NCBI RefSeq assembly: GCF_009870125.1
Contig: NC_046681.1
Span: forward strand, 8,879,001 to 8,943,000
Direction of reading: 5' to 3'
DNA: 64,000 bases
Source of the DNA: Drosophila pseudoobscura
Lineage: Eukaryota > Arthropoda > Insecta > Diptera > Drosophilidae
Shown here: positions 37,251-48,750 of the stretch, one piece after another
How positions within the stretch are numbered: the first letter of the stretch is position 1
How the letters are laid out: the number at the start of each line of letters is the position of its first letter
Translations under genes and position numbers: made by a program
The notes under the pieces: model-generated
Told to the model about the DNA's origin: nothing
Database searches by the model: none
What the model saw: only the letters and a program-made list of their open reading frames with translations

Positions 37251-38229
37251 TCTGTGAGTGCACTGGAAGATCGTTCTTGTCCCTAATCGTTGAAGCAGTC
37301 CCACGACCTCTATCCACTCTCTCGAATAGTCATCCGATCAGGCTTATAAACCATATCTACCAAACGTCAGTCCAACCTCAGAGTACCCTTTTTGGAAGAG
37401 AATAAAAAGAAAAAGCTTTTAGGCCCAGACGAACTTTACTTAACCCCGAGCTCGAATGTCTCCCCAGACCATGGGCTTTCTCCTTAGCCTCTCCGGCTCG
37501 GCCTGGCTCGGCCCCTATTCTCCAGTTGGGTGAGAATGATTTATGACGCTGGTCTGAAGGATTAGCATATGAAACCAAACAAAGCTGGTTTGTCCTTGCA
37601 GCATCGTAGTGCTCGTCGTCCTGCTCTCCGTCCTCCGCCTCCCGCCTCTCCCTGTCCAACTAAGCCAGTTTCCGTTTGTTTGGTTAGGCTAGAAAATGGA
37701 CAAGATTTTGGCTAAAATCGAACCGGAAATGGCTTAAGCAAACAAACACACACGCATGGCAGCTCAGGCTTCCAGTCTCCAAGGGTTAAATCTGTGCCTG
37801 TGCCTGTGTGTGGGTGTGTGTGTGTGTGCAAGGACAGGATTCAGGAGGCAAGAGGCACGACCTGCAGTCTGCGTAATTAACCTTAGACACGGACGGGTTG
37901 GCGTTGGCCTGCCTCCCTTCGCCCATGTGTCTGTAGCATATTCATATTTCACTTACCTTTTGGCAATTAGAACAATGCAGGTGTAGGGCAGCCAATTGAG
38001 CTTTGATCCCTACGTCCAAGATGCCTCCGATTTTCCTTCTAATTATGTTTTCTTTAATCTACACGTGTGTGTGTGTGTCGGGTGGGGAGGGGTAGGAGTT
38101 TCCCTCTTTATAGAGTTCTGCCTCATGTAATCTCTCACTAAGCAGCCGCATGCATTGGCTAATTTAAAGATAACTATAAAAGGGGCTTGTCTCAGTCTTG
38201 AAAGGGTTTATGTCTTAAGATTATACATG

Positions 38230-39350
38230 TTGCCACATAGGAGTGTGTGTATATTGGACGTGGGTTTAGATAATGAAGGCATTATATGCGTTGGTAGCCC
38301 CTTTCGGTTTTGCCCACACAATTAATATATATATTTCTGAGCATTGAACCAATTTAATACGATTAGACACTGTTCTAATTTGATTGAGTGAATTATAAGC
38401 TAACCGTAGAGCATCGATTAAATGGCCTGTATTCTGATACAGATATTGCCCAAAGACCCCGAGGGGGCTGTTGTCCAGATCCAGATTGGGCAAAGATTTT
38501 TTCATAGATCCATTCATTCATCATCGCTTAACGACATACTTTCACCATTAGATCAGGACTAAAGACAAGTAATACATAATACGAGTAGCAAAGATACCAA
38601 TCAATTTCCACAAACATTCCCAGATATGAATAGAGGCGTAGAGGTGGATCTTAAGAAGCGCGAAGAGGAGAACAAACGCACCATTGTCTTTGAGCATTGG
38701 AGGTGGGGAGGTGGGATCGGTGACCGTCAGCTGCTGTCCATCCTGCGTCCCAATTCGCCAAGGAATTGTGTAAGGTTTTTCCTGGTGGCCTCCTCAATAC
38801 TCTTTACTGTGGACATATAGAGAGTCCGCTGCTTGCCATCCTTCATCACAGTGGTCAGAGCGGGGCTGGATTGGGGATGAACTCTTATACAAGCAGTACT
38901 TCCACGGCATACTTCGCGGAACGACATCCCTATGTGTTGTCCATGAGACACTTTATCAAAAGAGAGCCGCGGGGCGCAGTGTGACTTGGCCAGGTCAGGT
39001 AGCTGTGGAAAGAAGAGCAATTCGGGACTAACAGCAGAACTGAATTTACGCCATGAAACAGTGGAAATCATGAAGAAAGCAGGCTTTAGACGAGGAGCCA
39101 ATGTCTTCTTCTAGGCGACCTCGCCGCGACCTCTGGCTTTGAGGGCCACTCACCCTTTAAAGACGCTTGATTTATTGGCAAGGCTTTCGTGGAAAATCTA
39201 TTATATTTCGCAGAGTTGATTGAAGCAATCAATCCGTAGCCCCATGAAGTGATTACCCAAATCGGAAGACTCTTTTCGGTGAAAAATCGTCGCGTGCTAT
39301 CATCGGGCCCGAAAGATCTTGGATCTTCGCCACCTTTTGGGTGCTCCTGC
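38230..39350. pseudogene. unresolved protein-like fragments, possible gene relic
   Basis: Several segments read like protein but do not join. Minus strand 38266-38517 contains LPNLDLDNSPLGVFGQYLYQ. Minus strand 38727-39101 contains STVKSIEEATRKNLTQFLG. Plus strand pieces include an open start at 38626 (LKKREEENKRTIVFEHW), KELCKVFPGGLLNTLYC in a shifted frame near 38765, and GFEGHSPFKDA near 39140, followed by a stop and more in-phase text. I could not decide strand or family. Broken frames on both strands argue for a decayed gene rather than an active one. Confidence 0.25.
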
Positions 39351-39455
39351 TGTTCTCTTTTAATAACAAAATCCTTAGATCTTTATGTAAACCCGTTCTG
39401 GAATATCTGTAGTACGTAAAGAGGTTCTTTACTGGGTCTGATTTGTGTGTGTGTG

Positions 39456-39461
39456 TTTATT
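39456..39461 (-). terminator. candidate poly(A) signal of the Lys/His-rich gene
   Basis: Minus-strand AATAAA 60 nt after the stop codon. Confidence 0.55.
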
Positions 39462-39520
39462 ACCTAAAAAATATCATGGAAAAAGGAAGGACGCGCCACA
39501 ATGCATGCTCCATTCTTGGC

Positions 39521-40366
39521 TCAGTGATGTCCGTGATCGTGTTCGCTGCTTTTCTTGGAGGACTTGTGCCACTTCTTCTTGTGCTCGGCGCTGCCCTTCT
39601 TGCCCTGCTCCTTTTTGTGGCCCCATTTCTTGGAGTCCTCGTGCTTCTTCTTGTGGCCCTTGTGGCCCTTCTTCTTGTGTCCCTTCTTGGAGTGCCCCTT
39701 CTTGCCGTGGTGCTCCTCGTGGCCGCCCTTCTTGTGCTCCCCCTTCTTGTGGCTGCTGCCCTTCTTGTGCTTCTTGGCCTCCTCGAAGCCGCCGTGTTTT
39801 TCCTCGCCGCCCTCCACATGATCCTCGTCGTAGTACTTCTTCTCCTTCTTGTCCTCGTTGAGCTTGTGGATGTTGTGCTTGCCCTTGATGGAGTGGCCCT
39901 TTTTGTAGGAGCCGTGATCCTCGAACTCGCTGCCCTTCTCTCCCTTATCGCCCTTCTTCTTCTTCTTGTGGTGGGACTCCGAGTGCTTGTGCTTCTTCTC
40001 GTGGCCCTCCTCCTCGCTGTGCTCGCCTTTCTTGCCCTCCTTGTCGTGGTGGCCCTTCTCGCCCTTCTCCGACTTTTCGCCGTGCTTGTGCTCCTTCTTG
40101 CTCTTGCCACCGTGCTTCTTGTAGTGCTCGCTATGCTGCTCCTCGCCGGACTCCTCCTCGCCGCCCTCCTCGTGCTCCTCGTGCTTCTTGGAGGCGGCCA
40201 CCAGTTGATCCTGATCCTGCTCCTGGAAATAGGGCTGAAAGTCGACCAAGTCCTGCCCCCCCAGAGGAGAGGTTATGGCCATGGCCTGGTCCGGCGTGCG
40301 GTGCAGAGCCAAAGCGGCTGCCACCAGAAGCCCCAGCAGGGATATTCCGTGCCACGACGGCCACAT
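39521..40366 (-). CDS. secreted Lys/His/Glu-rich protein
   Basis: Single-exon frame of 281 aa. Residues 1-21 (SWHGISLLGLLVAAALA) form a clear signal peptide, then a short ordinary stretch (LVDFQPYFQEQDQDQ). About 220 residues of Lys/His/Glu/Gly-rich low complexity follow, with repeated HKKG and KKGH units and no Cys. The central KGHSIKGKHNIHKLNE followed by YYDEDH resembles a block I associate with insect histidine-rich secreted proteins (DUF4779-like, from memory). His-rich clusters could bind metal; extracellular or cuticular location is inferred. The start is the ATG at 40366, giving the signal peptide directly. An AATAAA lies 60 nt past the stop. A GATAAAAA sequence about 175 nt upstream on the minus strand could be a core promoter element. 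The strong codon bias creates a long Leu-rich antisense open frame, which is not a gene. Confidence 0.8.
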   Translation of the reverse strand: MWPSWHGISLLGLLVAAALALHRTPDQAMAITSPLGGQDLVDFQPYFQEQDQDQLVAASKKHEEHEEGGEEESGEEQHSEHYKKHGGKSKKEHKHGEKSEKGEKGHHDKEGKKGEHSEEEGHEKKHKHSESHHKKKKKGDKGEKGSEFEDHGSYKKGHSIKGKHNIHKLNEDKKEKKYYDEDHVEGGEEKHGGFEEAKKHKKGSSHKKGEHKKGGHEEHHGKKGHSKKGHKKKGHKGHKKKHEDSKKWGHKKEQGKKGSAEHKKKWHKSSKKSSEHDHGHH

Positions 40367-41104
40367 AGCTGACTCCGGGTGTGTCTTTCTCTGCCACTCT
40401 GCCTGTCCTTATCCTTCTGAGCTCCTCGCTGGCCGATGCTGATGCTGATGCTCCTTCTACTAATGCTGCCTGCCACAGATGCTGGTGCCACGCCCGCTTA
40501 TCGCCGTCTGCTGGTCTCGCCTCGAGCCGTTGGAGGTTTTTATCTAAGCTCTGCCCTTCCCTCTCTTTCGCCCAGTTTGCGGCTGATTTGCCAACTTTTC
40601 TGTCCCTTTTTTTGTCTTTTCTCTCTTTATTTGGTTTTTGTTTCTGTGTATTTCTTTTAATAGAGGGTACTCGTGGGCTCCAATGGGTATGTTGTTTCGT
40701 GGAGGGATGTGTAACAATCGACTGTTCCGGCAGTGCATTTGTACGGCTTGATTTTTGGCTAGCAGGTAAATTTAATATGGCAAAGATTTCTTTAATTATG
40801 CCTACAATTTTCAGCGTATCGGGGTCACCACGTAATCGAACTCTATTAAATAGCAATTTTTTAAAGAATGGATATTTATGACATTTCATTTCTAACTATT
40901 TATATAATTAGATATAAACTTTTTCTGGACTATCTCTGAGTCTAAAAGTTCTTTAGAATATTTTAGTCTACAGTCCTCAAGTACAGTCAGAGGAGAAAGC
41001 ACTAGCATTTTAGTATTTACACCAAGATTTTGAAATTAATTTGCTCCATTAATGTAAATAATTTTAATATTAAAATAAACATGTTAAAATACAAATTGAA
41101 TATA

Positions 41105-41470
41105 CTATATTTTTATTTTAAATTATTTAGAATTTTGTTTCTGACTTTTTATACATTTATCTTTAAATGAATGTGAATTTTAATTAATTTACTATTTTTT
41201 TTAATTTGTATTTTAGAGTACTTTATATTTTGTTTCACACTTTTTTACATTTATGTTTAAATTAATGTGAATTTTATTTAATTTGCTATTTTTTTATTTG
41301 TATTTTAAAGTATTTAATATTTTATTTCAAACGTTTTTTTACATTTATGTTTAAATTAATTTTATTTAATTTATCTAAAAAAAATTTTTTTTTAAATACT
41401 TTATACTTTTTTTTTACATTTATGTTTAAATTAATGTGAATTTTATTTAATTTATTATTTTTTTGTATTT
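41105..41470. repeat. AT-rich tandem repeat, about 94-bp period
   Basis: Four imperfect copies anchored on TACATTTATGTTTAAATTAA at about 41152, 41246, 41340 and 41415 (spacings 94, 94 and 75). Each is followed by ATGTGAATTTTATTTAATTT or a variant; the last spacing reflects a shortened third copy. More than 80 percent A+T, no coding potential. Confidence 0.8.
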
Positions 41471-44400
41471 ATATATATTATGATGGGCACGTTTCTCTGA
41501 GCTCCGCTCTAACCCTTCAATACGTACACCTTGCGGGGTATCTTCTAGTCGCATTCAATAGCTGCACCATTCTTATTAGTTTTTTCCTTAGATTCGGATT
41601 TTGTTTCCCTGTTTCTGTGTCTTTTGTTTTTCCTCTAAGTGCATAACGTTGTTCCCAACTGCAAAAAACAAACCCTTCGAGCTGGCCAACTTCTTGCGGT
41701 TTGGGAGGTTTTTTCTTCTTGTCGTTCGACCAAATGCTACTGTTGTTGGCCAAAACAAGCGACTTTTGTTACGTGGCCCATTGCAAGACCGAACCAATTT
41801 CCAGTTACCCAGAGACTCGAGTGGCACGGTGGCACGGTGGCACAGTGGATCCAATTGGCTTGCCATCGGTTAAATTTTACTATTGACGAATGATGGATTT
41901 CGGGGGCTCTAGCCTCTTCCTCCCCCGGCTTTTGTCTGTCCCCATCAATCATCGCTGCTTGCTTGTTTGATTTCAAACTTAATTAATAATTTATTGGTCA
42001 CTTGTGAGTGTCTTGTATTTGGTTGATTGATAACAACAAAAGGGATTCCGACCACAAAACGCTTCACGGATAGGGAAATGGGAAGTGGTTGTGGATGACC
42101 GCATTGGCGGTTAGTCGGACGGAAGAGAACGTCCAATCAAGTGTAAGAAATATATTCTACCATCTGTTGACAATCAATGAATCACTCAGGTCCGCTGGCC
42201 CGCTTGTTCTTTACAATATTTCAATGGGAACTACTAGTTTCAGAGATTTACAGGCACAAGTGGTCAGAATCGATTTGCTACCCAAGAAACGAAAAGTTTC
42301 GACAAGTCTTTGAGTAATTTATTAAAATATAAGAGAAGTACATATGAATAAAAAATGCTAGAGTTTTGTGGTCTAATCTCAAGGTCTAATCATGTGGTTA
42401 TAAGTATAGTTGAAATATAGGTATTGGAATATTTCCCATGAAACTCAATAGGTATTCATGAGCACAGCTTTTTGCATACTTTAATCTACAGTTTTTTAAT
42501 CATACTTAAGGGTTCCTATCCTAATTAACCTCTTTATGAGCGTCTTTAGCGTTATGGGTCTGATGACCCAACACCCCTTTGAGCCAACTCATTTATGGAA
42601 GCCTCATTGTTGCCTTAAAGCCGCTTAAACCCTCATAATTTCACTTTTTCTTACTAAATACACTTACCCGTAGATTTTATCCGGCTTCTTGGGCCATGCT
42701 GTTAAATTGTTTCCATTTGGCAGAGGAGGGTCAGGGTCTGGTCGAGACCTTAAAATTTAGTTCATTCTTGAGTACATTTGCACTGACTGAATACTATTGT
42801 ATACATACCTTAAATAGTTCTGATAGCATATCCCTTTTAGCCTTCTGGAATATGCATTTATACGGTTGGGAATCCTAGAGTGGAATAGAAACAAATTAAC
42901 TAAGTATGAAAATTATATATGTACAATTCACTTTGATTTAAATATAGAGTAAATGACTTAAAAATTCTCTTTAAAAAACACTCTAACACAAATGTAATGC
43001 ATTAAATTTGTAAAAAATATATTTGAAAATATTTAATTTAGTTTTTTAATATATTTTTTAAAAATATGAAATATATTTAAATCTACTCTTTTCGTTTTAA
43101 TGGTAAAATAAAGGGAAAAAATAATTCCTTTTTTTTATTTTCCCATTGATTGGTAGACATTTTTAAAGCCAAATGAAAAGGTCTTTTTCTGGGTGTTAAT
43201 TTTCAGTATTAGTAATTGTAATATTTACGAGGAGAGGAGTCTCTTATTTTTCCATTCATCCATTTTTTTTTTCCATTACAGGTGGGTTATTCTCTTTTTA
43301 TCTTCTTTTTGCCAACTGCAGGCATCTGTTATAGCCAAAGTCTCTCGCTTGTCCTAGGACTATAGCCGCTCTTTAAACCCTCTCATTCCTGGCTGCGACT
43401 CTCTGATCGGGCCCTGAGTCATGTCGACACCTTTCGGTATTTATGCGCCCGATGCGTCGCCATAAAGTTCTTCAGGTGCGTTATAAATACACGACTTAAA
43501 GTTATTCCTGTATATTCTGTCGTCCCGTCGTCCTGCCTTCCTGTCACCCGGTGGCCCTTTCCGCTTTAACCTTCCTTCACTTCCTGGCCATCTCTTTTGC
43601 CATTTCTCGTACTCTCTTTCCCTCTCCTTCCATCTTGGGGCACAACCTGGGCACAGGAAATGCATTTTAAATGTCGGCGGCGGCATAAATAAACCGTTAA
43701 TGTTGTAATGGTGGAAAAATTCTTGGAGGCGGAGGAAGAGGGGCAGGAAGGGAGCCACCAATGCGTTGGCTTAATTTATGAGCCACGGCAACAGCAACAG
43801 CAACAGCAGAAGAAGAACGAACAGGACAAGCCCACAGGACGACGACGTAGTGGAATTTCATTCGATTTCGCATTTCGATACGATTCGATTTTGGGGGAAA
43901 ACTCTCTCGCCTGCTCCCCTGCTCCCCGGCACTCCGGCTCCCTGGCAAAAGTTTGACAGCCACTTGGCACCTTCGGAACTTTTTTCCCCTGCACTAGAGC
44001 TTGCCCTGTCGCTCCCCTCCCCGCCACCGTTGCCAGGGCCATGTCTCCTGCTTTTTATCCTTGCCCCAAACTGTCCCCCGTTCCACGGCTGCTTTCACAT
44101 TCACACAAAGTTCAGTAGTTGGCCAAAAGTCACTTGGCATGCATATAAATTGTCAGCCATTAAATTTGCATTGACATTTTGGCCGTGTTTTTTAACCCCC
44201 TACCATCGCCATCCTACCATCCTCTGGGTTTTAGCCGGGTGATTTATCTATGCACTCTTTGATTGCACGGAGCAGCGAGCATCGGGGGCACATTCTCGAC
44301 GACTCGACGAGTTTTGTTTGCCATGTTTTGCTGCTTGTTTTTATTGAATTTCCTGAATTAATTTGCCAACATCAGGCAGCATATACATGCATATAAAAAA

Positions 44401-47400
44401 CAAGAGAGGGGCGACTAGTTTTTAGCAAACTGAAGGCTTAAATACTCTGCCCAAACCGATCGTTGCCTCAAACTCTACTTCAAAAAACTATAAAAAATAA
44501 TGTAATAAACTTAAGTTTATAAAAAATAGCCCATCTTTTAGAAATCAGATTCCTTTATCGAATATTTTGGTTTAAAAAATCAGTAAGCTGAAAAGTTTAG
44601 ATCTGGCACTGTGTGGAATACCCTCTCGTAAAGGGTATGGAAAAAACTATTCAGAGGGATAACAGAGAGCGAGAAAAAAGTCTGCGGAACGTTGATTAAA
44701 CTTGGCTTGGCATTGACATGAGTCGAGAAGCTCTGCAGCCATTCCACTCCACTCCACTCGGTCGGGGTCCACGTCCACTCCACAGATTCAATCCGGTTCG
44801 GATATCTTTTCAGCTTGGTCCGACAATTAGCCTAATACCCAAGGACCTCGTGGCGTCCTCGTCGCTGGCTTTTAGCCTTATTGAGTCAGCCCCTCCCCTA
44901 CCCCCCAAACCCTGTGTCGCCCATGTGTTCCAATCATAATCAAAAAAAAGGTCCGCCTCATTCCCTTGGAATCTTTTTTGTCCTCTTTGGGATTTATGTA
45001 ATCACGTTTGGGCCGGGAAGGGAGCAAAGGTGATTGACTAAAGGCTTAATTGTGACTCCTTGCCCTGGGGCGGGCGGCGAGTGTATGTCCCATGAAAAGA
45101 AATCTCAAAATCTTCTCGAGGTAATCATTTAATTTGGCAGGACATTTCTTGGTCGCTCATTCATTGGGGGGGCGGCCCAAAAAACATGCACCTTAATTTG
45201 CGATTGGCAAAAAGTTCGATTTGATTATGTGCGAGGATGGGAGGATTAGTGTAGGTACGGCGCAATCTTTGAATGGAAATATAATCAATAGCTATTAATG
45301 ATCAGGAAAATGTGTAACCAAAAGTTCTGCATATGCCCTCTAGCATAAGTTTTCGAAGAAAACATCCAATTTGAGGTCTCTCGAGTGGCATTTTCATTCA
45401 TAATTATTATTAAATGTACTCAGATTTTGCCCAAACTCCCTCCTTGGTTTTAGAAATCGATAAATAAATATTTAAAATGTTACTTCCAGCTCTCAAATGT
45501 ACTCGACTTGCACTTGAATGCTTCGCAGGAATTTAAATTCCCTCATTTCCATTACATTCACAGAACGTTGCACCCAGGCCACCCACCATGCTGACAGCTG
45601 AAAGATGTTTGGTCGTTTCAATGCCTGAGGTCAGCTAGCCGAAGGTGGAAACCATTTCCGTTAAGTGTTATTTACCTGAAAACATCTGCCAAATGTTTTC
45701 CCCTAAAGCGGGCGCTCCTGCCAGGACATTTTGCGGAGGAGTCTTTAGCCTGCCACGTTTATTTATGGCAACGCGTTTTTGACAAGCTTTAAAATATCCG
45801 CGCTAAACTTTGATCGCACTTGCGATGTGGAAAATCTGCAATCCCCAGCGGAGCACCAGAGCAGCGGAGTCCCTGCCACCCTGTCCGTGGTGCTGCCTTT
45901 GAGCACGTGCCGGCTTTGGTCCCGGAACCCCCTTGGATTCCTTCCTTCTGACTCCCACTGGAGGTCCCTGGCGAAGGTATTCTCCGTGCTGCTGCTGCCG
46001 ATTTTCTTTCGGTTGCCTCTGGTTGGGCTCCTTCTGCTCCTTGCAGCAAATGCAGCGTGACAGTCGCGGCTTTTTCACTCAACTCTAATAAACAGCCATA
46101 CAAACACCTGTAAGCGTATACCTGAACAGCACTCGTTCATCCTCAGACTTCTATAGAACCACACGCTGTACACCTACACACCTGTGTGTGTGGCTCCTGT
46201 ATGGAGGAGGGGACGGTGGCAGGAGGGGGCGATGGGGCCTTCACCTCATCGCAACATTTCAAAATTCAATAAAAAATCTTTTGTTTTCGCTCTACGCGCA
46301 CATTGAAAACTTTGAGCCAAGGTTTGTTGGCTTTTCCACGACGGGGACCAACATGACTTACCTGCAAGGCCCTTGCCCCCCTCCCCCTATCAGGCTTCGG
46401 CCTTCAACCGTCCCCCTGCCACGTCCCCGCAAGTCAACTGCTTGCGGTGCATTTTGCACGTACGCTGCATTTTTACGCTTCGCATTTTTAGCAACAATTT
46501 CCGTTTCCTCTTCTCTTCTCTTATGTGTGGGAGTGTGTGTGTGTGATGGAGGGGGCGGGCATGCTGTTCATGGCTGTACAATTTTAAATGATTTGATATA
46601 TATGTGTGTGGAGCTCTATCTGTGTGTGTGTAAGTGCTGTTGCGGTTTCTGTTGCTGTTGCTGCGTCGTGAGTTTTCATTAAGACTCTGAAAACCCGAAT
46701 CTTTTGGCCCAGGGAGAAAACTGATTTTGTGGCAGCTTTAAAATTGAGGCCACCATCCCTAGCCCTCCCCCCTGCTCAGCCAATGAAAATCGATGGATAA
46801 AGGCTGAGATAGCAGCAAAACTTGCAGAATAAAGCTAATTAATTCGCATCGGTTGTGGGCTGCTGAGGTAGGGTTTCGTCCCGGGCTCACACGGCGTATG
46901 AGCAACCTCCGTGTCTGCCTGCCATGGGCAGGTGTCATAGCAGACAACTTTGGCCGCTGCCGAGGTTGTTCTTTTAGTTGGTATTTTTCCCGGTATTACA
47001 ATGTTATTCCACCGGGAGGGGGCAGGGCGGGGCAACAACAGCAGCAAAAGTTTATCCAACATATTAAAGGGATTTTTGTGTTTTGCTTTTTGCGGGGATA
47101 AAAGTTTTTAGGGATTTCGCAGAGCTGTTGAACGAGATAAAGGAAGACATACATACATATATAGACGGGAGCGAGACAATTGCATAGCTGTCAGCTTTCG
47201 TTGAAGTTGAAAGGTTTGGGGATGGTATCGGCTTGGGTTTATCATTCATAAAGAAATGTGGGCCATGGAAGCAGAGTTGAAAGGTGGCCGGAGTCGAAGA
47301 GCAATCGAAATTGGTGAATAATACAGCTTTTGAATTGAGTTTGACTTTCTAAGACATGGATTCTCTAATGTTGAAAGGATACCCAATGTCCTTTTGGTTA

Positions 47401-47712
47401 TCAGCAGCTTAGGGTTGGGGTGTACTCCTCACATGCATGAAAACACTTCTTTTGTGGAGATAATTTGCATTTACTCCATGCAAATCATCAGCTTACCTCG
47501 ACTATCGTGTGATCAGAGCCATATTTCTCCGACTGCACTATGCATAAGCCAACTTTATGACAGCCACGGCACATGGCAAATATTCTACATTGTTTCGACA
47601 CCTGAGATACTGGCAGAGCCCGCAAATCGAATGCAGAATTTGCGAGGCTGCAGTCGCAATTGACAGGCGATGGGCTAAATTATGCGCTGCCAATGCCAGT
47701 CAGCAATCCACT

Positions 47713-47732
47713 CACACACACACACACACACA
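47713..47732. repeat. (CA)10 microsatellite
   Basis: Uninterrupted dinucleotide run. Confidence 0.95.
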
Positions 47733-48163
47733 GCAGCGTTTTTCTCCACTCACATACATACACTCCATCCCACTCGGCCACAGCTCCATCTGATCCGTGT
47801 GTGTGGGTGGTGGGTACAGCGGTTTGCTACCTTTTATTCTTTATGTGTATTGATTTGAAATGAATTTTCGTGTAATCCGAACCAGAATCCGAATCGGAAT
47901 CATGGCTAGGAAGAGGAGTGCCAGCATCCCAAATACCAAAACATCTACCTCTCGCTTTTGGCACAGCCGTGCCCAACTATCGAATGCCACTAGATTGCCA
48001 GGTTCTTGTACACTTGCATGGGGTATCGCATTCGGATCGAAAAGAGTAAGACCCTATTGTCTTCGAAATGAAGGATGCAGGTCCCAACGATCAAAGAATC
48101 TATATATTACTAGCTGGACCGGCATACCATTTGTCATTCGGGAACATGTTTAAATTTGGATCA

Positions 48164-48180
48164 GCACTTTCGGATGAGCG
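48164..48180 (+). repeat. dispersed repeat core, copy 3
   Basis: Exact copy of the 17-mer, preceded by ATCA as in copy 2. It sits about 480 bp upstream of the left arm of the inverted duplication. Confidence 0.7.
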
Positions 48181-48750
48181 TTTGAACGTTTCCTCAATAA
48201 TACACTCCTGTGTAGGTTTTTTTTCAAGAAGGATATACAAGTATGCGGTGTAAATTCGCTTCCACTTTATTCGTGCTTTTCCTCTCCCTTTCCTATTTAT
48301 ATATTTGTAAGTTTCCCGTTTGTCTCTTTGTCTGTTTTCTGGTTTTCTTTTCTGTGTGTTCTGTAAATCCTGTTTCTGCTTCCGTTCCTGTTCCTGACTT
48401 TGGCTTTGGCATATAACTTACTGTCATATTTTCATCTAGCTATGGCTCTGCCCCCAACGACTCCTTCCTCATTCTCCCATTCGAAACCCCTCTAGTGTAC
48501 CCCTGTATTCCGCCCGTTGTTCTCTTTGTTAATATTGTGCTCGGCTTTCCATTCGATGCTTTTTCTTGCTCTTTCGTATTTCAAATTTCTTTCCTTCTTC
48601 TCATACCCGATAATCAAGAAAAGTATGGGGGTATATTAGATTTGTGTGGAAAATGGAGGTGTCTCTATCTCGTTCTCTTTACATACTTTGTCAGGTTCAA
48701 AAATTTGTTGATTGATTTATTCTATTTTGTTTTTGAGTCGAGAAATCAAA

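Larger units (their letters stand above)
28820..38229. other. long non-coding stretch
   Basis: No gene that I can support. It holds (CATA)n at 31.4 kb, a 21-base C tract at 32.7 kb, (TG)n at 34.5 kb, (CA)n at 35.6 kb, (GA)n at 36.6 kb, the second dispersed 17-mer at 35.1 kb and a GTTAACAG array at 37.1 kb. Weak coding-like pieces: an open frame from the ATG at 29941 to 30261 (106 codons, basic C-terminus), and a minus-strand piece at 33442-33645 with closely spaced cysteines (PWCHNSC). Neither has a recognisable domain or convincing gene structure. Confidence 0.5.
40367..48650. other. non-coding stretch
   Basis: No gene supported. It contains the AT-rich 94-bp tandem repeat at 41.1-41.5 kb, further AT-rich sequence at 42.9-43.2 kb, (GT)-rich patches at 46.5-46.6 kb, (CA)n at 47.7 kb and the third dispersed 17-mer at 48.16 kb. 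Open frames such as 43778-44242 and 46188-46682 are low-complexity or unremarkable. Confidence 0.5.

Noticed and set aside
39443..40372. 309-codon Leu/Val-rich plus-strand open frame
   Set aside because: Antisense of Lys/Glu/His codon runs gives Leu/Phe/Val runs. The minus frame has a signal peptide, a family-like motif and a poly(A) signal.
40131..40889. 252-codon minus-strand frame overlapping the Lys/His-rich gene
   Set aside because: Same strand, wrong frame; Ser/Ala/Arg-rich with no domain. It depends on the repeat composition.
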